NCBI GenBank assembly: GCA_026874595.1
Contig: CM049315.1
Coordinates: 37,280,164-37,344,163 of the forward strand
DNA: 64,000 nucleotides
Origin: Sipunculus nudus
Taxonomy: Eukaryota > Annelida > Sipuncula > Golfingiida > Sipunculidae
Reading direction: 5' to 3'
The notes under the pieces were generated by a model, which saw only the letters and a list, made by a program, of their open reading frames with translations, was not told where the DNA came from and did no database searches. Below, one piece after another: positions 24,460 through 38,141 of this stretch; the first letter of the stretch is position 1, and every line of letters starts with the position of its first letter. Position numbers and translations under genes: made by a program.

Positions 24460-26460
24460 GGACGCGACTCTTAAAATGGTGAACAAAATAGTAGGAGCGT
24501 TTATATGTAGCGGCATTCAGAGCCTATAACTTTGCAGCAATTACTGAAATGACAGCTTGACAGAGTTTGAGCAATTTTAATGTTACCCCGGGGAATTTGA
24601 AAGACTATTCAGATCCAATTTAATCTATACATTGTTTCACACCTCAGTGTAAACAAAAAGGACGTGTTTCAGAGACGGTTCATCCGTCTGAACGCTATCG
24701 CTATTAACCTATTTTGTTAAATATTTTAATGAATAGAGGAATAAACGTCGAGACACTGTAAAAGTATAGTTTGGACGAATCAGCCTCTCTTTGTCAGGTA
24801 ATCACAAAGATGTCGGTGCTTAGATTTCAACTGTATTGTCATCTATTCTGTAGATATCGTATACTTAAATCTGAGTTGGAATTTATTTGCATACAAGAGG
24901 AAAACAATAACAGTTCTCTGACAAGGTCTGCCTTGTATTCTTCAATGAAACAATTCAATCTTTTTTAATTTAAGCTGTTCATTAACTGATTATTTTAACA
25001 CGTTAAGACACCTCTTTCACGTTAAAATATCTAATTGTAAAATAAATTGGGTAACTATTAAAACATTTTCCATGTAACTTTAAATAAATCTTAGTAGATT
25101 TATCATCTGGAAATGTCTTATAATATCTTTTCAAATCATTCCATTTTAAGACTCAAATAGCCAGTCTGTAACAAATCACCTATATTACCAAAATATTCAT
25201 TTTGAGAAAAGATATGTTTTCTAATATTTGTAAATAATTTTAATATAATTCTCATATGTTTCAACTCATATTTAATTATTGTAGTCATAGTTATTTCTTT
25301 AATCTTAATCCATTAACCTTGGAAGAGAACTAAGAGTATGTTTATTGGTTTTACTCAGGATGAAACATATGCATTGCATTAAATACATATGTATGATATT
25401 TTATATATAATATTAGAGTTTATAAATGAAAATTTCATGTCACTTAAACATTCCCAAGGATTTTTAGTATAGAAAACACATCATGCTAGAAGCTTTGCTG
25501 TATTGACTGTACATAGACATTATGCTCTCAATACCTTTAATGCCACCCAAAGTGACACTTTTTCTCTTGATCTATTAGGCCTCCTTCGCCTTGGAGAACA
25601 TAATATATTATCACAACACTCCCAAACAACTTCACAAACATAAGCAACATAGATGATTTAATAATATGTAAAGCTATGATAATTGTATTATAGAATGACA
25701 AAACATAAGAATGAACAGTCAGAATAATATGGTCTGTAAATATAATCAAATCGCAGGATACAGTGGAGGTTCAGATGAACTACCACTTTGATCATATGCT
25801 ACTACGCACAGTCCGTAAAATTCTCAATTCTCTTACTCTTTTCTTATTATATAATATAAGATATATTATATTTTATAAAATATACGTAATATTAAATATG
25901 TTAAATAGATTTTATTTATATTTAACATATAAAATACATAACACATAATAAGAAGTGACATCAAATGGCAGTAGCATTTATCGTCTGCCTTGCCCCTAGA
26001 TAGTTCCAAGTAAGTCTACATCGTAATCAAGGTTGTAGCCAAGAGTGTAGCCAAAAAAACAACGGTTGATATTTCATAAGCTTTGCATTTCTTCCTTGAA
26101 CGCTCTCATAGCAAGTTCATTTAGAATCAAACTCAGCTTTGTCTAACCTAATTAGCATTTATCGTAGCCCTTTCTTTGCAAGTTGTACCCCAGGGCGGAG
26201 TAACGCCATTGACAAATTGCTGCCACCTGTTAGTAATGGGGTGTACCAGTCTCAAATCGCATCGCAGTTGCAGTGAGGTAGATCTGCCAATCCCAACTAA
26301 CGTTATATCCCACACACGCACCCGTAATATATTTTATATTCCACTGGCCGAGTTAGTCAGTTTGATGTGGATGGCTTTTTGATGAAGCCGGGATAAGATC
26401 AAAATGACTTAAACATTTTAGTCCATTTTTAGTCCAGTTTTCCCTTTTGTAAAATCCTTG
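24460..26460. other. No gene seen
   Basis: Very AT-rich, only short frames, no recognisable domain or repeat family. Confidence 0.5.
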
Positions 26461-26469
26461 TTCTAAAGA

Positions 26470-27745
26470 GGTTACAATGTCATCTTTATGAAAATTGCTT
26501 AATGGAAATCCTTCAGTCCGCGTATAGAAGGCAACATAGCACAGAGACCGCCGTACTGAGTGTCATGGTTGGTCTGCTGATGGCGGCAGACGGAAGGCGC
26601 GTTTCTCTCCTAGCTTTGCTGGACCTCAGTGCAGCGTTTGACACGCTTGATCATTCTGTTTTGCATTAAAGACTAGAAGTTGGCTTTGGGATATACGACA
26701 CCGTGCTTTCATGGTTTACTTCAATCGTTCCAAAGCTAATATGGTCGACGGTAGAAAATCAGACCCATGTACTTCGTTATACGGGGTTCCCCAGGCATCC
26801 GTGTTAGGACCTATATTGTTCCCATTATATTCACAACCCCTGTCTCGCATAATATCTACACATGCTTGTTCTTTTCATAAGTATGCTGATGACACTGAAC
26901 TGTCAAAAAGTAATCAACCATGTGATTTCAGCTCTGTCCAGTTCAGCGTATAGACTTGTACCGAGGATAAACTGTCAGAAACAAACTTTAACTGAATACT
27001 GACAAGACTGAAATCATGCCTGTTGGATCCAAGCCCCTTCTATGGATGATTTACAGTGAGTCTATTAGCATTGGGGGTTGCACTATTGCTTTTCAAAGTT
27101 CCGTGAAGTATGTATGTTTTAAGATTGATCGTAATCTTTCAATGCATTATTTTATCAGCAATATATGTCTTGCACCTTTCTCGAACTCCGCCGTATAGCT
27201 TCCATCTGGCGTTTCCTTTCTACTAATGGGTGCTGTCGGCTCATTTGAGCCACAATAATATCTAGCCTGGATTAATCTAATTCAGTTCTTGCTGGGATAG
27301 CGGCAGAGGAAGTCTCTCGGCTACAGATGGTCCAGAATAATGCTGCTCGTCTCATTCTTTAGAAGCGTAAGATAGACCACGTCACGCCGCTGCTTATACA
27401 GTTACATTGGCTTTCTGGCAAGTACCGCATAAAATACGAAATTGCTGTTTTCTTTGTCCCATTTTGATGACTCACTTCCATCATATTTGTCTGAAAAATA
27501 ATAATCTATCTGCCTTTGCCTTCGTTGCGCTCCCCTTGCGGAAATCTTCTTAAAATACCAAAGTGTATAATGAAAGTCGGTGAACGTTCAATCCGTTTCA
27601 TAGCCCCAAAAGTTTGGAATTCTCTTCCCATTACACTTAGAAAATCTCCTACTCTTGTATCATTTAAAACTAATTTTAAAGCTTTTCCTTTTTCGGCAAG
27701 CTTTTGGTTATTAATATGCATCATTTTGTTTTTCTAAGCTGTGGC
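26470..27745 (+). mobile_element. Non-LTR retrotransposon relic (jockey/CR1-like reverse transcriptase)
   Basis: Fragments of an ORF2 reverse transcriptase are spread over three frames. They include LLDLS-like sequence near 26615, GVPQASVLGPILF at about 26782-26820, the catalytic KYADDTEL (YADD codons at 26882-26893), and a C-terminal segment IAPKVWNSLPITL near 27600. The usual GVPQGS has Ala for Gly. Many stops and frameshifts make it inactive. A (TA)n tract begins at 27829, close to its apparent 3' end. No 5' ORF1 was found, so it looks 5'-truncated. Confidence 0.8.
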
Positions 27746-27825
27746 ACAGGGAGTAGATTTCCAAGAATTGTGATGTGGGTATGTGTGTGTGAACTGCGCT
27801 GTGAGTCACAACATCGGAGAATTGG

Positions 27826-27828
<3 letters not shown>

Positions 27829-27885
<57 letters not shown>

Positions 27886-27901
27886 TTATATATATATATA
27901 T
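27829..27901. repeat. (TA)n array next to the LINE relic 3' end
   Basis: TA units with two interruptions. The array may mark where the LINE copy ended or inserted. Confidence 0.95.
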
Positions 27902-28183
27902 ACTATATATTATTTTTTTATGAAGAGAAATCACATCTTGCTTATGGTATAAGCTTATTGGTTGCACATGCAAGCTTGTGGTGTTAATGTTTGAATATGA
28001 ATGATAACTGTACTCTTTTAAATTTTATTTTGAGTTTAATAAGTCCACAACAGGTAAAATATAAGAAAGTGACACACAGAGGCTATAGAAGATAGAGGAG
28101 TTTTTTTGTATGCTTTGGCGTTCGTTAAGAGCCGTTACTCTTTTGAAAATAATGAATTCACCGTGAGTGGTGCTTACATCAGT

Positions 28184-31100
28184 CTATTTTTTAGGTCGAG
28201 AATCCTTCGAACACATTTGTTTGGAGAAGGAGGCGATGTAAACAGCGATTATGTCAATCAGTTCAAATATCGTTAGTAAACTGCCGCCCAGGAAAAGACC
28301 GAGGTATCCTCCCAAATCAGCTGAAAGACAAAACCAACGAATTTGAATAAAATAAAAAAGTAACGCAAAAATATGAAATTAGCCTTCTAAATGGAATTCC
28401 GTTTAACAGCCTGATTTTATTATGAATGATTTACACCTGTATGAGGTGAAAAATAACCCGTTTTGTCACATGACAGCAATAAGTAGCTGAGGTAACAAAA
28501 TCCTTTAACGCAAATATTGATGCCATGTTATCCGGCTGCAATGACTTTGATATCGAATTTCATCTGAACTGGCATTTTGTGATAATGGGTTTACAAGTAA
28601 ATTTACGTTTTCACAATAGATGTATACTGCCGATCCTTCCATGAAATTGTAAATACGAGAGATAAGGCAGGGTACAGGATATTTTGAATGATCCTGTAAG
28701 GAAAGAGAATTTTAGAGGAGGCTGTCAGTAAAGCGTATATTTAAAGAACTCGTCAATTTGCTTAACACATGTTTATCAAAGGTGAAAGCAGAAATTAACT
28801 TCACCCAATTAACTTCCTAATAATAGAACTTTCCATTCATATTTTTTTTATTTTTATTTCATTGATTGTACAAACATTATATCAACTAATGCTGTTCGTT
28901 CTACATGACATAGATGTTAGCTTATGTGCAACTAGGCTTGGAGGATATCCAAGAACTCTGAGAAAACCGCCGGCCTTGGACATGCTACGATAACCCACTC
29001 TCATAGCCACACCGGGAGTCGAACCCGTGTAGTCAGCGGAGAGAGCCGAGCAAGTTACAACACCACTTCCCAGGCCCTATGCTTACTGTGCTATAACAAG
29101 ATGTTCCAAACACAAAAACAACATGAAAAAAATAAATCAAAGATTCATCTCTACCATGGCATGATAATCAATCATGTTACACTTTATCCCTTGAAGAGAG
29201 CCGAGCCTGCTCAGGCCCAATACTAATTCTTCCTATAATGTAACAATGTTTATATACATTTACTAACGACGTATCCAAACACAAATATAATGTGATGTTA
29301 GCTTCAGTAAATAAATTGAAGATTCTTAACCATTTGGTATGCAAATGAATACTGACCGATCAATTTCGCGAAGTCATCATCAGGCTGCTGATGAACTTTA
29401 GTGACGCTCATATCTTTGTAGTATACGTGTAACTCAACGAAGTTGTCCCTGTTATATAATGCACAAGGAAAATCAAGGATGTTTTGTTTTGACAACAATT
29501 GTAATTAACTTTAATCCATTTAACATGGATTCTACAAGAGTTATTATACCTAATCAAGCGTCTCTAAATCGCCCAGGCGGAGACATTCGGTAGTGTCCAG
29601 GTATGGTGAAAACCGGTGAATTCGAGAAACACCTCAATTTTTTCTATAGAAAAACAACAGTTGCCCCTTCCTAACACATCATACAAATAAGAGCCCGAAA
29701 TTTATAGCATAACAATAATAACACTTTGAGTAGAACAAGTATTAACAGATTATTTTATATCGGATTCCCGTAGACATTTCTGTATCTTGCTACTAGAAAC
29801 ACGATTGCAGAAAAAAAGTTGTGATAAGATTGGATTATATTTCGAAATCTGAGCTGTACATCGATTATGTTAAATATATTTTATTTTAATATCGAAAAAT
29901 GTAACGTATGATATTTCCGTTTCCGTGATAGTCTGTTATGTCCAACCAGCATATCACAACAAGGAAAAATTGTAGAAATCAATAACCTTACCTTACAAAA
30001 TCCGCATCATAGGTGTCTCCGTCCCATGGAATTTCGCTCAAAGTTGGATCACTATTTATAATTCCCTTAATGTGTTCATATGACTGAAGAACGTTAGGGA
30101 ATGTACCAACGGCAGTGGAGAGAGGCGCAATAATGCAAGTAGCCCACTCTTGTAATGCCTGCGTGGCATAGTAGTCGGCACTACCCTCACCATTGTCGCT
30201 CTCTTCATTCCAGTCTTCTATGAACTCGAACAGTATGTCTTGAACGGGGCGTTCGGTCAGCGCAATGATCTGGGATTTGTATGAGTGTATCCAATCTAGG
30301 AACAGATTTTTCTTACGGAGAAGGTCATGGGTTATTCTGGAAATAAAATCTTCCCCCGATTCCTTAGTGAAATTAAAGAAATATGTCTCTTTTGTCCGCG
30401 ACCTTGTGTTTCCTATGTCACCCAGCTGTTCAGTTACGTTACCTGAAACAAATTCTAGTGATTGTCTTAGATTCAGAGATGCTGATGTAAAGAAAGGTGC
30501 AGCTTCCTGTAACAAATTCAGAACCTTATGTGTACACTTGAAAGCCTGTTCAACATTTCCATAAATGTATTCTACCTTTCTGCCTAGAGAAACAATATTT
30601 TCTGTCAATGAGATATTTCTATGGAAAATGAAAGCATAATCCTTTATCCGAGCTGTAGCCTTAACCCTCTCTCGGGCCCTCGACCCCCAGGGGTACTCGG
30701 TTACAGCTGTCTTCCAGGCTTCATGGTTAGACAAAGGGGCTCGAAAGACACCCGAACGGAACTCTGTTCGTTCACATTTCGGAGAACAGGGGCACCAATC
30801 GGTGTAGTTGTCCAGAGCCGGAAGCCTTTCTGAAAAGCAACCAAGCAATGAAACAGTTTTATAGAAATGGGTAATGACTGACATCAATGGTGTGTTATTA
30901 CACGAATGATGTCGCCGTAAATTTTCAGATTGTTATCCATCTAAAAAGAATTAAAAGAGCATTTCGTAAAACATATATGATTCTGATATATTTGTATGTT
31001 AATACATGTTTAGAAGGATATACGGGCATCCCTATAATTAAGTACATTAAAGACCCACCCGGAGTATAAAAGGGGCCGCAAAATGGCGTAGCTGTCAGTC

Positions 31101-34100
31101 ATTGAAATTTAAATACCTGTCAAGACACATCGCCCGAAATCATGAAAAAAGTCATCATGCTTGAATTCTAGGCCATTATTCTGTATAATATTTGTCTGAC
31201 ATACGCATTTTAACTCAAGGAATCAAATGTGACCATTAAAATGATCATACGTTATATATTTTCTCCAATATCTGACGATGTTGCTCACCAGCCGGCCAGC
31301 TGTCAGTGCCGATCACCGATCGCCCCCGGCTGGGAAAGACTGGATAATTTTAGTTTATTCGAGCGAGATCCTCTCTCAGACAAAACGTATGCCTTATTGA
31401 TGCATCAAATATTATTGTTCTCATTTTTAAAGTGATAAAATCCAAGTATTTTTTTTAGATATTCCCAGTTCTAGTGCCGAGGCGGACTGTCAGATTGCAT
31501 AGGTTTGAAATGGCAGTTGGGGGGTCACGTGACATGACACCCCAATGTAAACAATAACAAACTGCACGTGTTTTAGTGGGCGTTGCCTGGTCTTTTGCCT
31601 CCACAAAACATAGTGGAATCAGTGTCGTTACATTCAACCTCTTCTTCCACTGATCTGAATTTTTTCTACTCTTAAAACACCTCATTTGGGCATATATCTG
31701 TTTATTTATAAATTCAACTGAAGGACGACTGCTGATATCATGAACATCTAAAGATGGTAGCATGGAAATATTTTTATTTAGTATTTCATCAAAAACAATC
31801 ATGAAATATATTATTAATTCAGGATGACCATAATTAATTGCAGAAAGCACACAAATCAGAATGACGCTGTCGACTTAACAATTAGACATTATTCATATTT
31901 TAAATAATTTCACAATATATGTTTATGTTATGTGTAACAAAAATTTATTGCCACACACACATATATATATAACTTAAATAACTTATTCTAAATAGTTATC
32001 TCAACTTTTCTCTGTGTTATGTAGTGTATGGCGTCTGCATGGTCATTAAAAAATGGACACTAGACATGTTCAGTGAATTAATTTTCTAGTCCCTCGCCTT
32101 ATAACAATCATGTGAAGAATGCTATTGGTTTATTTTTCCCAGCTGTCAGGATCGGGTCACCTTTCAGTTGATTTTACGACAAGGGTAAATTCAACAATTT
32201 CACGCCATTGAGACTGTACATCTGATGATTAATAAATGAATTTGCAGCCTCAGAATTTAAACAACATTTCATGTTTGACCAATCTCATAAGGATCTGTAT
32301 TAATCAGATTCATAGTTTAAGATAGGCCTAATACAAACCCAAAATGATTTACATCATCACAAAAAAATAACCAAGTTGTATAAATATTAACTCAAAGAAA
32401 TAGGTTATTTTTCAAAATGCATGTGGTCTTATATATGTGAATCAGGTATGCTGAATAAAGAATGGGTCATGTATACATGTATCGTTAAGTATGTGTGTGT
32501 GTGCCGAATATTGTGGTTATATTATAAAGTATGACACAAATATTTTAAATTTTTTTTTTTATTTAAATAATAAAATGAAGGTTTTTCCTAATTATCCACT
32601 TTTAATTAATATTTTTATTTTTTGCATTGCTAAAAGATGTATAATTTTGTTTATGCAAAATTCCTAGTTTAACGATTGGCTTCACCATTTAATGAAAACA
32701 CAGATGTCCACAATGACAGCTAAAAATATACCTGGTTTGTCCGTGTAGGTTTCCGGCCCTCATTGGATTATAGCACTTACAAAAAGCCTGTATACATTTT
32801 CAAAGAGGTTATGTTATCACCTCTTTTTCTTTTTTTTGTCTGTCTTGTATAGCTTCAGTGTAATAAATCTTGATTAAAGACAGGTCTTGTGACAAGGATA
32901 GATTTGATTTAATTTTTAAAGTCGCAGATGCAGGATTCTTTCTGCATCGGTCTTATTTGGTGGACACATATGGCACTATAAACAATTTTCCTCATATTTC
33001 TTAGCACACTCTGATTGATACATTCACGTAGGTATACATGTTAATATACATTTACATGTATATATCCCGAATTCCAAACTTCCTTTTCTTTTTTTTTGGG
33101 GGGGGAGGTTTCCTCACCCGGACTCGAAACAATCCAATTTCAGTTTTGAACCTTGAAAAAGCCTCCTCTAATATTACATTGCCTCATGGAAAGTAATTGT
33201 AATTTTGATCATATAATAGGCCTACTGCTCGTCATAACCAACTTTCATCTGTATGTGCATGCACGCGTTGAACCTCTGTGGTGTTACATTGTTACATACC
33301 AAAACCGCAATGTCACAATGTCAACAAAATTGCTGAAAATGAAAATACTCATATTCTGTGAATTTTTTATTCATTTATGCCCATGCAAAGTTGCAACGAC
33401 ACACATCCAGTTTCTATATTTGGTAAAAAATGGGGATATTTCGTGAATGAAGAAGTTGGCTTACATGTGGTCGGTAATCTAAAAAATCCAAATCAGGCTA
33501 TTTAAAAATCTCTATGGAGACAATAATGTGTAAATTGAACTTCATCGGTCTTATTAAATATTTGATCTCAAAAATTTTTGGATGACAAAACTCTCGGAAT
33601 CTTTGATACCACATCTGTCATCATGCACATGGCTTGCTTCCAAACGAAGTCTTTTTTCAGCAAACCCCGCAAGTGCAGTAAAAAACATCTGTCTTATAAT
33701 AACTAACGTTTCTACCGTCATGCTGATATACATTTCATGCAAAACTTTCAATGTGCCAGCGTCTTCAAACTACATATAAAGCGCGGTAACCATACAGTAC
33801 GCAAGTAGGTCGATGCTGCTGCCGGTCATGTCCATATTTTCACTAGCGGCGGCCATGTTCGTTTTTCCACTGTCACGCGTGGACTGTAATTACAGTATGT
33901 GACACATATTTAAGTGAATTTCTGTAATGACCACTAACACGCGCCTACCTTGTTCACTTGGTACATCATTTTATAAATTCCTAAAAACACACGTGTTAAA
34001 GAACTAGTGCTTACATCACTCGATTGGCCATGCGGCCGCGAGTAACCCAGTGTCAACATGTGCTCGCGTTTCGAGGTCATGTCAAACCGGAAGGCTGACG

Positions 34101-35370
34101 TAATCCCATAATCCAAAGGGAAATCGAAGTTCTTACACTTCGAGCAGCGTTTAGAAAATCAAAACTGATGGTTTATTACGTTTAACGAGGATACATTTCT
34201 TGTAAATTGCTGTAAATATAATCCTGCACTGCGGTAATCTGCCGAGCTCACGCAAGTACACGTGCTTGATAATGTTGCCAAACACCATGTCGCTCCGCCT
34301 CTATTACCATATAAGGTAGACGCGCACTGCGCATGCGACCCGATCCGCCAGATCGGGTGTTGGGTCTTTAAATGTTATTTGCAAGATTATAATAATACGC
34401 CCTTGTGTAACTTTGAAGTCAAGCTTATCACTGACTTCAAAACCAAGACAGTTTGAATATTTATCTGTAGAGGGTACTTTTAAATAATGAGACTGAGAAG
34501 GTGACTCAATGTGCAGAAGTGGAAGTAGAACTTAAGATGCTACTGAGACCAATAATCACAAGAATCATACCTACAAGTTAAAGTTACACTTTCATCAGTT
34601 TAACTGAAGTTCATATAAAGTATCGGTACATTGAATAGAAAGACCGCTAAACCCTACATTGTTCATGGGTTCCTGAGATTATGAAACATAAATCAACTAA
34701 ATACTCAAAAAAGAAAGGTTTAAATTTAGAGATACAAATAACGCACGTAGCTATTTATTCAACAACATATTAAGATAAAATAACTTATATTAGAGAGTTG
34801 TTCATTAGGTTGGTCAGCCGTTCATGAGAAATTCATAGCAGTTGAGAGGTTATACTCACCAAACCAAGGGAAAATACATTGGATCGTTTCCATAGGTTCA
34901 CAGAGAGAAACATTAGCAGTTCCTAAAACAAAAGTTTATAGTGAGAAACGTAAGTAACACCAGAAACACTAATGATAATTTATTTATAATATATAATAAC
35001 TTAAGGATATCATATATTATTCGGGTTGTGCAGCAAGACAGACAACGTTTGACCATACCTCATCATTGTATTTGACTTTGTCAGTTTTGGGAACCATGCG
35101 AAAAAAATTTATTCTGAATGAGCAAGAGTTGTGTTTACTTTCTCATTATGAACAGATTCCTTGTGACCCGGTTAACACAAAAGAGTATGTTACATACATT
35201 TGTGGGTCATAAGAAAAATAATAAAAACCATCTCCTACCAATCATAAGGTAATCTCTGCATCCACATTTCTCCACAAGAAAATTCGTGTTACAATCAATG
35301 AGACACTGTTGCATCAGAGTGTCTTCAGAACATTCAATGTCAAGGCCTTTTGATGCATTGTGCTACAGGA

Positions 35371-35433
<63 letters not shown>

Positions 35434-38141
35434 AAACAAGAATATAATATTGTGGACGTTAATATTGTGGACGTTAAATTATTATTATGGTAACAACCTG
35501 CACCATGGAGACGACTAAACTCGTCTGCGTTCCGGTGCTGATTGGTATGCCAGATGACAACATGAAACGGGGCGGAGCATCTGGATCGTGCAGGAGGACG
35601 GTAAAGCCGGCAGAAGTCTTGACGCCCGTGGTGTACTCGTATTGCTCCGTGTTCAGCTTCAGAACGAGACCGCCTGTCGCACCTGAAGCCAAATGTCAAC
35701 AGTCCCTTTTCGGACACAAAGAAAAATCATATCGTGAGCAAGAGCTAATTCGTCTATATCGTGCACTCGACCTATTACTCTTGAACTGAGAGCTACTTAA
35801 TTTCTCTTGGTTAATATTCGCAACTAAGACCATAATGGATTTCTGTTCTCTCTGGGATTTTTTCATTTACACAAAAATAGTTAATCTATCCAAAACCCGT
35901 CCTCTGCCTCTTTGTAAGCATTCACGTAGCAGACAGGTCTACATCTATATTTGTGCATGCGAGCTTTATGTGACTTACTTTTCAGGCATGGATGATGGTA
36001 GTCTATTTAAAGAACATGACTTTGTTTGTTCGACTAAATATTAACATTATCTTTATGCATTGCTTTATTTATGCCATGTTAAAGTATCTAAACGTACCTT
36101 CGGAGTATATTAACTCTGGATCTGTTTTGTTTCCATTGAATGTGTAGCATACCCCAAGATCTGTTGCTACAGCACTGAAGTCCTTATCGAGATCGCACAT
36201 GGCGCCACGCAAGTAGCACCTAGAATAATGAGGAAAAAATATTTTATACTGTTACTGCTCTGTGCATTTTTTAAATGAATTTAAAGGTTACTTTCTATAT
36301 ATACCTAATTCTTTGTTTCCGATTTTTTAAGGACTCAATTATATTTGCATATACCATTAACTCATAGTTGGGAAGTGTACTTTTTATTTCTTCCTTTATT
36401 TCTTCCTTTCATTATTTCATTTTAGCCATTTAAAGAAAATTAAACTTACTCCTTGACCATGTCTTTCTTCTGATGTGACATGAAGTTGTAAAAGTGTGCC
36501 CAGTCTATTTGTTCATGTACTAGACCACTATTGACCTCACGGTATTTCTCGATAATATTCTTTCCTTCTTCTGAGTCTGGTCCAGCCGTCAGACGCAACT
36601 TATCTATTGTCTCAATCATCATAGTCGTATAACGAAAGACACTTACGTCCGACAGCCTGAAGGGGTAGTCCGCATACTGAGGAAGTGTGCCGTATTTAAA
36701 ACTTGCAGACAGACTAAAATACAGTGCAGAGTTTATCATCAGCTTGAAGAAATGAAATTTGGAATGCAAGGAAATCTCCATACTTTATAGACTTAACTGT
36801 CATGACTCCGGAAAACCTTTGTTTTTGATTAATTTTGTTGACTTATATGAAGGATTGTTGGAACACATTTAAACTGGTTCCGAATAACTTAATTGCGATG
36901 TTAAATATTTCCTTTATATAAATGTACACGTTCAAAACACTGATGCATTCATTGGCCAATTGTTTTAAAGATTAATTCGGCACATTTCCTATGCTGAAAG
37001 CTTTGTTGTAGCTCAGGATACCACAACACTTAGAAAATTGATAGGTGACATAAATATTTCGTAATTTTTACGGTAAAAACCTTTAAATACTGAGACATTT
37101 TTTGAGATGTCGGATCACAAAACCCAAATAACATGCATTAGGGGCAATGTGCTTACCGGAAACGGTTATTGTTACATATGGTTACAGCTGGAAACGGTAG
37201 GGGGCGCTTGTACTCGAGGTCAATATTGACTTTCTTTGGATTACTGAGGTAGTACATCACACGGACGTAAACCTGACGGCCCATGTAACCGCAAGACGAC
37301 AAGACAACCAGGACCCATATTATTCTGTAGGAGATAGAAACATAAGCATAAAATAAAGAATTTAAAGGAGAACATCTGAATATTTATATATTGAATTCGT
37401 ATATTACTGTGTAAAATTAATGTGGTTTTATGTAACCAATACGTGACAGTGTCCTATAATATGATCCGAGCTAATGTCATGAGTGTATAAAATAATCACT
37501 CTTGTTATGAAAAAGAATATTCATTTTAACAACAGTTTAAGTTATATTGAATCTCTCATGATTATACAGCGGCCGCATGATTTCAAATATGAACACGGAA
37601 TGGTATTAAAGATGAAAAGAATAAACACATGCCCTTTATTACATTCTGCTGTGGTTACTTTTCAGCTCTGAATGTTTTTTATCTGTTAAATTTATATATA
37701 AACAACGTTCTTATGAATTTGATCTTGTCGGAGAGATTTCTTCGATAAACTCTATTTATACAACATTCAAAATAATGTTGACTGTTATAATGGATATATG
37801 GTTTCTTCCGCAATTTTAAGATGACGTCCCGGTTTCGAATGAATTAAGATTACAATAAAAAGAGAGCAATATCATTTTCAATTCAAGCACAATCTATGTG
37901 TATTGTTTTATATGGTTGTGGTTCGATTACATGATATTTTATGATGTGCGAAGCCACTGCACATTTTTCTGCTGTTACAGATTACCTTATATACGTGATA
38001 ATAAACAATTTAGCTGTTGTACCTGAGACCTTACCTCTTGATAACATGATGAGAATCGCCAAAAATAGGTTTGGCTCCAGTGATTCTAAAATCATCTTGG
38101 AACCTCTTAGATAACGATCGGTGCTTCTTTTCTTCAGACAT
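28184..38141 (-). CDS. DEG/ENaC (ASIC-like) sodium channel, paralogue A, 10 coding exons
   Basis: Predicted trimeric amiloride-sensitive cation channel subunit of the plasma membrane, 699 residues. Exons in transcript order: 38141-38035, 37324-37157, 36713-36450, 36219-36098, 35682-35498, 35362-35239, 34922-34860, 30829-29992, 29448-29357, 28320-28184. All introns are GT-AG and the frame closes with TAG. TM1 (about residues 37-56, IIWVLVVLSS) is followed by the family signature FPAVTICNNNRF. Exon 4 has the VCYTFN motif, exon 5 the palm segment TEQYEYTTGV, and exons 6-8 the cysteine-rich thumb (CLIDC, EKCGC, CPCSPKC). TM2 (about 658-683) holds the selectivity filter LGLFLGGSLLTIFE. Exon 8 adds a ~220-residue insert after the thumb cysteines. 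The HG motif reads TG. A possible polyadenylation signal AATAAA lies at 28029-28024. Start chosen because the exon aligns with the first exons of paralogues B and C. Confidence 0.93.
28930..29081 (-). mobile_element. tRNA-derived SINE in intron 9 of channel A
   Basis: On the minus strand the element starts GGCCTGGGAAGTGGTG and has a perfect box B (GGGTTCGACTCCCGG, 29026-29012). It ends in a GGTTTTCTCAGAGTTC-type tail, as in bivalve SINEs. It lies in the sense orientation within the last intron of gene A. Confidence 0.6.
29992..30829 (-). other. Exon 8 of channel A: expanded thumb insert
   Basis: This 838-bp exon encodes about residues 345-623 of channel A. It opens with the thumb cysteines (DWCPCSPKCERTEF), reaches the LSNHEAW segment at about residue 383, and then runs some 235 residues before beta10 resumes in exon 9 (DNFVELHVYY). 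ASIC proteins have only about 20 residues in this place. The insert has N-glycosylation sequons (FHRNISLTE, NVT, NFT), mostly helical-looking sequence, and two cysteines (FKCTHK and ATCIIA) that match cysteines in the same places in gene B. Strongly shared blocks with B are KATARxKDYA, FHRNI and EDFISRxTxDLLRK. Confidence 0.9.
31000..34460. other. Expanded part of intron 7 of channel A
   Basis: Intron 7 is 4030 bp in gene A but 993 bp in gene B. The extra sequence holds CpG-richer stretches (31265-31600 and 33790-34350) and frames on the minus strand (31850-31455 and 33751-33554) that I do not recognise. It looks like inserted foreign or repeat sequence rather than ordinary intron. Confidence 0.4.
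31065..31073 (+). promoter_or_regulatory. TATA-like box inside intron 7 of channel A
   Basis: TATAAAAGG followed by a GC-rich start (GGCCGCAAAATGGCG) on the strand opposite the gene. It could be a promoter of an inserted element. No credible ORF follows. Confidence 0.25.
35373..35429. repeat. (TA)n array filling much of intron 5 of channel A
   Basis: About 28 TA units lie inside the 135-bp intron 35363-35497, only about 10 bases from the 3' splice site (TTCTCCTGTAG). Confidence 0.95.

Noticed and set aside
30265-30833. Plus-strand frames of 99 and 70 codons
   Set aside because: Antisense shadows of exon 8 of channel A, whose frame, motifs and splice sites are clear.
35487-35789. Plus-strand 100-codon frame
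   Set aside because: It is the antisense of exon 5 of channel A; the matching frame at 49037-49285 is the antisense of exon 5 of channel B.
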